DNA from: Desulfobacteraceae bacterium
Lineage (GTDB): Bacteria > Desulfobacterota > Desulfobacteria > Desulfobacterales > ETH-SRB1
Direction of reading: 5' to 3'
Length of the DNA: 9,021 nt
NCBI GenBank assembly: GCA_030638305.1
Contig: DAOWEW010000182.1
Location: 1 to 9,021, forward strand
In this document: piece after piece, positions 6,254-9,021 of the stretch
How positions within the stretch are numbered: position 1 is the stretch's first letter
Layout of the letters: the number at the start of each line of letters is the position of its first letter
Notes under the pieces: generated by a model
Seen by the model: only the letters and a program-made list of their open reading frames with translations
The model's database searches: none
Told to the model about the DNA's origin: nothing
Translations under genes and position numbers: made by a program

Positions 6254-6297
6254 GTAAATATTCGGCTAACCCCTTTTGCTTTAATTTCAATAAGTTA
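6254..6297 (+). repeat. MITE left terminal inverted repeat
   Basis: This arm begins GTAAATATTCGGCTAACC and ends in ATTTCAAT-A-AGTTA. It matches the reverse complement of 6456-6499 with mismatches only at 6276, 6279, 6281, 6283 and 6292. Confidence 0.85.
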
Positions 6298-6455
6298 TGT
6301 GGTGCTTTTTGACACTGCATATACGGGCTATCTCTCACGCCCAATAATACATATTGTTAAAATAGCAACAATTTCAATAGGTTAAAAAATAAACCTTTGG
6401 GAAAATGTAAATATAATCACGCAATAATGTTCGATATACCCAAAATTATTCCTTG

Positions 6456-6499
6456 TAACTCATTGAAATAACAACAGAAGGGGTTAGCCGAATATTTAC
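6456..6499 (-). repeat. MITE right terminal inverted repeat
   Basis: Read on the minus strand from 6499, this arm repeats the left arm; the outermost 22 bases (6478-6499) are identical to it. Confidence 0.85.
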
Positions 6500-6507
6500 A
6501 ATCGCTC
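6500..6507. repeat. Target site duplication, right copy
   Basis: AATCGCTC directly abuts the right end of the MITE and is the exact partner of 6246-6253. Confidence 0.85.
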
Positions 6508-6552
6508 ATTTCAGGTTTGATTATGATTAATTCTTAACAAGGAGATATAAAA

Positions 6553-6774
6553 ATGTCAACTATTGCATTTGATACCTACGCCTACGTCAAAAAACTTAAA
6601 GCCGTCGGTTTTACGGAGCAACAGGCAGAAGTCCATGCCGAGACATTTACAGAGATCATTGAAAACCGCATAGCCACCAAGCATGACCTGAAAGCACTTG
6701 AAATGCGTCTTACCATTCGACTTGGAGGTATCGTTGGCATTGCTGTTGTAGCCACCCTGGTTAAACTGCTTTGA
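6553..6774 (+). CDS. Short DUF1640-like coiled-coil, membrane-anchored protein
   Basis: The 73-residue ORF starts at ATG 6553 behind a strong AAGGAG (6539-6544, 8-base spacing). The N-terminus (FDTYAYVKKLKAVGFTEQQAE) and the ATKHDLKALEMRLTIRLGG block followed by one hydrophobic C-terminal helix (about 58-72, GGIVGIAVVATLVKLL) are the plan of small bacterial DUF1640-type proteins: a targeting helix, a short coiled coil and a single C-terminal membrane anchor. The coiled-coil portion (about 24-55) is shorter than in the relatives I remember, which run to roughly 100 residues, so an internal deletion is possible. It probably sits in the inner membrane facing the cytoplasm. Its role is unknown. 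Its promoter region is only 45 bases long before the IS66-type MITE begins, so expression may have been altered by that insertion. Confidence 0.8.
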   Translation: MSTIAFDTYAYVKKLKAVGFTEQQAEVHAETFTEIIENRIATKHDLKALEMRLTIRLGGIVGIAVVATLVKLL

Positions 6775-6791
6775 TTGCCTGAAATTCTCCA

Positions 6792-6813
6792 ATCAACAAT
6801 GGTGTGTGTTGAT
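6792..6813. terminator. Weak hairpin between convergent genes
   Basis: ATCAACA (6792-6798) and TGTTGAT (6807-6813) form a perfect 7-bp stem with an 8-base loop, 18 bases past the stop of the DUF1640-like gene and about 100 bases past the end of alaS on the other strand. Its position fits a shared terminator, but no T tract follows in either direction. Confidence 0.3.
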
Positions 6814-6915
6814 AAGCTACAAACAGTGTAATGCTTTTTCCGGATTTTGTGTCAAGCACGGAATGACAAAACATGTTATCCTTTGATACCCCTGCAACTT
6901 GCTGAGGAGGGTAGT

Positions 6916-9021
6916 TCATGTGTTTTCTACTATTTCAAAGACGTTATCCAGCGCTTTATCAAGCATTTCCGGTTTGGTCCCACCGGCCTGGGCCATATCC
7001 GGCCTTCCTCCGCCCCCGCCGCCGACTATTACTGCTATCTGTTTTACGATATTGCCTGCGTGGAAGCGATCAGCAAGATCCTTTGTAACTATGGTTATCA
7101 GCAATACTTTTGGTCCTGTATTGCAGCCAAGCACAACTATTCCTGACCTTATTTTTTCCTTGAATTTATCAGCGAGGTCTCGAAGTGCAGCAGAATTATC
7201 AACTGAAACCTTTTTTGCAAGCACTTTAATACCATTTATTGATTTAATATCATCTTTAATTTCGTTTACTGACCTGGAAGCTATCTGTGCCTTTAATCTT
7301 TCAATTTCTTTTTCAAGGAACTTATAGTCAGCCAGGATTTTTTCAACCTTTTGTGTTAAAGCTTCCGGCTTTTCTTTGATCAGACGGGCTGTATTACGAA
7401 GAATATTTGAGGTTTTCTGTGTATATATCAATGCAGCTTCGCCCGTTAATGCCTCAATTCTCCTGACTCCGGATGCTACGCTGGATTCCCCTGTTATCTT
7501 GAAGTGTCCTATATTACCCGTATATTTTGTATGGATTCCACCACAAAGCTCTTTGCTGAAATCGGAAAGAGAAACAACCCTGACTTTTTCGCCGTATTTT
7601 TCCTCGAAAAGAGCTGTAGCGCCTGATTTTAAGGCATTTTCAGCATCCATTTCTTCAATCTGTACAGATACATTCCGGCGTATTCTTGTGTTCACGAGTG
7701 TTTCAATTTTGTCAAGCGTGTTTGTGTCAACCTGAGAAAAATGCGTAAAATCAAACCGGAGCCTGTCAGGAGCTACAAGCGAACCTGCCTGCTTTACATG
7801 GTCACCAAGAATCTGCCGCAAAGCAGAATGCAATATATGGGTTACAGTATGGTTGCAGGCAATTGCATCACGTTTATTTACGTCAACAGTTAAGATAACA
7901 TTGTTTTCCTTTTTGATTGTTCCTGAAATAATTATTCCTTTGTGTATTATCAGACCGGTTGGGTCTTTAATGGTGTCGGAAACTTCCATAACAAAATCAG
8001 GCCCTGTTATTTTACCTGTATCGCCAACCTGACCGCCTGATTCAGCATAAAAAGGTGTAAAATCCGTTACAACTTCTATCTTTCTTCCGCTTGAGGCTTC
8101 TTGAATTTCATTGCCGTCGTCCACGATAACAAGAACTTTTGCGTTGCAGGATACTTTGTCATAACCAACAAATTCGGGTTTTATTTCCTCTGACGAAAGT
8201 TTCTTGTAAGCATCACTGAGTTCTGAAAAAACTGTAATAGATCGGGATCTATTGCGCTGCCCTTCCATTGCGTTATTAAATCCTTGGATGTCGAGACTGA
8301 TATCTTTTTTATCTCTGATTACATCTTTAACTATATCAAGGGGAAACCCGTAAGTGTCATATAGTTTGAATATTAATTGTCCTGGAATTTCTCTTTGACC
8401 TTTATCTCTCATTTCCAAAAGGGTCTCATTTAATAGTTTGAGACCTTTATCAAGGGTTTCCGAAAACCTGACTTCCTCATTTTTTATTACATTTGTAATA
8501 AAAGACGCATTGCTGCGCAGTTCCGGATATACAGGCTTCATAATATCAAATACCACATTTGTGGTTTTATGAAGAAACGGTTTTGTAAGGCCTATATGCC
8601 GTCCGTATCGGATAGCTCTTCGTATTATGCGGCGCAATACATAGCCCCTTCCTTCATTGGACGGCATTATCCCGTCTCCTATAAGAAATGCAGCAGCCCT
8701 GCTGTGGTCGGCAATTACTTTCATTGCTATATCATCTTCAGATGAATCTCCAAGCCGCTTTTCAGAAAGGCTTTCGGTTTTATTTATTATAGGAATGATA
8801 AGATCTGTTTCATAGTTTGTAGGTACATCCTGGATAATAGAAACTATTCTTTCAAGACCCATACCAGTATCAATGCTGGGTTTTGGAAGAGGAATCATTT
8901 TGCCTGAAGCATCCCGGTTAAATTGCATAAATACGAGATTCCAGATTTCAAGATACCTGTCACATTCACATCCTGCACTGCAATCCGGTCTGTCGCATGC
9001 AAATTCTTTTCCCCTGTCCAT
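6916..9021 (-). CDS. alaS: Alanyl-tRNA synthetase, 5' end beyond window
   Basis: The enzyme attaches alanine to tRNA-Ala in the cytoplasm and hydrolyses mischarged Ser/Gly-tRNA. The 701 visible residues cover all but about the first 170-180 of a protein normally near 875. The ATG at the window edge is probably an internal Met: the frame is still inside the catalytic domain, just before DRYLEIWNLVFMQFNR. Class II motif 3 is DTGMGLER (51-58). The tRNA-recognition domain follows (GRGYVLRRIIRRAIRYGR, 124-141). The editing domain has FYAESGGQVGDTG (324-336), zinc-binding HTVTH (H391, H395) and CGGIH (C493, H497). A coiled coil (about 550-583) leads to C-Ala with the glycine-rich GGGGGGRPDMAQAGG (667-681). 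All key residues are present, so the gene is functional as far as seen. It converges on the accessory region. Confidence 0.97.
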   Translation of the reverse strand: MDRGKEFACDRPDCSAGCECDRYLEIWNLVFMQFNRDASGKMIPLPKPSIDTGMGLERIVSIIQDVPTNYETDLIIPIINKTESLSEKRLGDSSEDDIAMKVIADHSRAAAFLIGDGIMPSNEGRGYVLRRIIRRAIRYGRHIGLTKPFLHKTTNVVFDIMKPVYPELRSNASFITNVIKNEEVRFSETLDKGLKLLNETLLEMRDKGQREIPGQLIFKLYDTYGFPLDIVKDVIRDKKDISLDIQGFNNAMEGQRNRSRSITVFSELSDAYKKLSSEEIKPEFVGYDKVSCNAKVLVIVDDGNEIQEASSGRKIEVVTDFTPFYAESGGQVGDTGKITGPDFVMEVSDTIKDPTGLIIHKGIIISGTIKKENNVILTVDVNKRDAIACNHTVTHILHSALRQILGDHVKQAGSLVAPDRLRFDFTHFSQVDTNTLDKIETLVNTRIRRNVSVQIEEMDAENALKSGATALFEEKYGEKVRVVSLSDFSKELCGGIHTKYTGNIGHFKITGESSVASGVRRIEALTGEAALIYTQKTSNILRNTARLIKEKPEALTQKVEKILADYKFLEKEIERLKAQIASRSVNEIKDDIKSINGIKVLAKKVSVDNSAALRDLADKFKEKIRSGIVVLGCNTGPKVLLITIVTKDLADRFHAGNIVKQIAVIVGGGGGGRPDMAQAGGTKPEMLDKALDNVFEIVENT

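Larger units (their letters stand above)
6254..6499. mobile_element. IS66-type MITE, 246 bp, non-coding
   Basis: The element is bounded by terminal inverted repeats of about 44 bp (6254-6297 and 6456-6499) that agree at 39 of 44 positions; the outer 22 are perfect. It is flanked by a perfect 8-bp direct repeat. It has no coding capacity: the 158-base interior is AT-rich with stops in all frames. Ends beginning GTAA together with 8-bp duplications are known traits of the IS66 family, so a full-length IS66 relative elsewhere in the genome probably moved it in trans. The perfect duplication and little-diverged ends suggest a fairly recent insertion. Nothing shows that the interior is transcribed, though the long arms would let any transcript fold into one extended hairpin. 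Confidence 0.85.

Noticed and set aside
6495..6527. TTTACA (in the MITE end) and TATGAT as an IS-derived promoter for the DUF1640-like gene
   Set aside because: Spacing is 21 bases, well off the usual 16-18, so I do not call it.
6825..6855. TTGACA / TACACT on the minus strand downstream of alaS
   Set aside because: Spacing is 19 bases and it would transcribe only antisense to the small DUF1640-like gene; likely chance.
7376..7735. 119-codon plus-strand frame
   Set aside because: It is antisense to the well-supported alaS editing-domain coding sequence, so it is a shadow frame.
1..9021. CRISPR array, tRNA or rRNA genes
   Set aside because: No regularly spaced direct repeats and no recognisable tRNA or rRNA sequence were seen.

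Overview
The window looks like an accessory region inserted next to a housekeeping gene in a moderately AT-rich Gram-negative bacterium. The truncated alanyl-tRNA synthetase at the right edge, with its cysteine-rich DRPDC..GCECDRYLEIWNLVFMQ segment, reads most like deltaproteobacterial (Desulfobacterota) AlaRS. That placement is an inference from memory of the family and was not searched.

Region 1 (1-1324) looks like part of an integron gene-cassette array. A basic 54-residue ORF (443-607) ends 2 bases before a 132-base segment (610-741) with the architecture of an attC recombination site: an R''-type TTCCAAC, an R'-type GTTATGC, and two long complementary arms that pair except for about three single-sided unpaired bases. 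The next ORF, a 182-residue helical protein with an R-N-x4-H motif (776-1324), starts 35 bases after the presumed crossover point. No integrase gene and no second clear attC are visible. Upstream, two hairpins (11-29 and 378-398) share the same design and loop, with a compensatory base-pair change.

Region 2 (1325-5054) holds an IS5/IS1182-like DDE transposase (1458-2780) with recognisable D, D and E positions. It lies where the attC of the 182-residue cassette would be expected. It is followed by a 706-residue predicted helical protein of no family I recognise, beginning at a GTG codon just past the likely IS end.

Region 3 (5055-6245) carries a 9-bp dyad, a 46-residue ORF and, 4 bases later, an intact radC-family gene with HhH and JAMM motifs. 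About 300 bases without a gene follow, holding small hairpins.

Region 4 (6246-6915) contains a well-defined non-autonomous element: 246 bp, terminal inverted repeats of about 44 bp (39/44 identical, outer 22 perfect, starting GTAA) and a perfect 8-bp target duplication AATCGCTC. These are the hallmarks of an IS66-family MITE. It sits 53 bases upstream of a short DUF1640-like membrane-anchored coiled-coil protein.

Region 5 (6916-9021, minus strand) is the C-terminal four-fifths of alaS, transcribed convergently toward the accessory region. The genes do not form one obvious pathway. The picture is of successive cassette, IS and MITE insertions downstream of alaS, with two unrecognised proteins (182 and 706 residues) as the most likely source of new biology.
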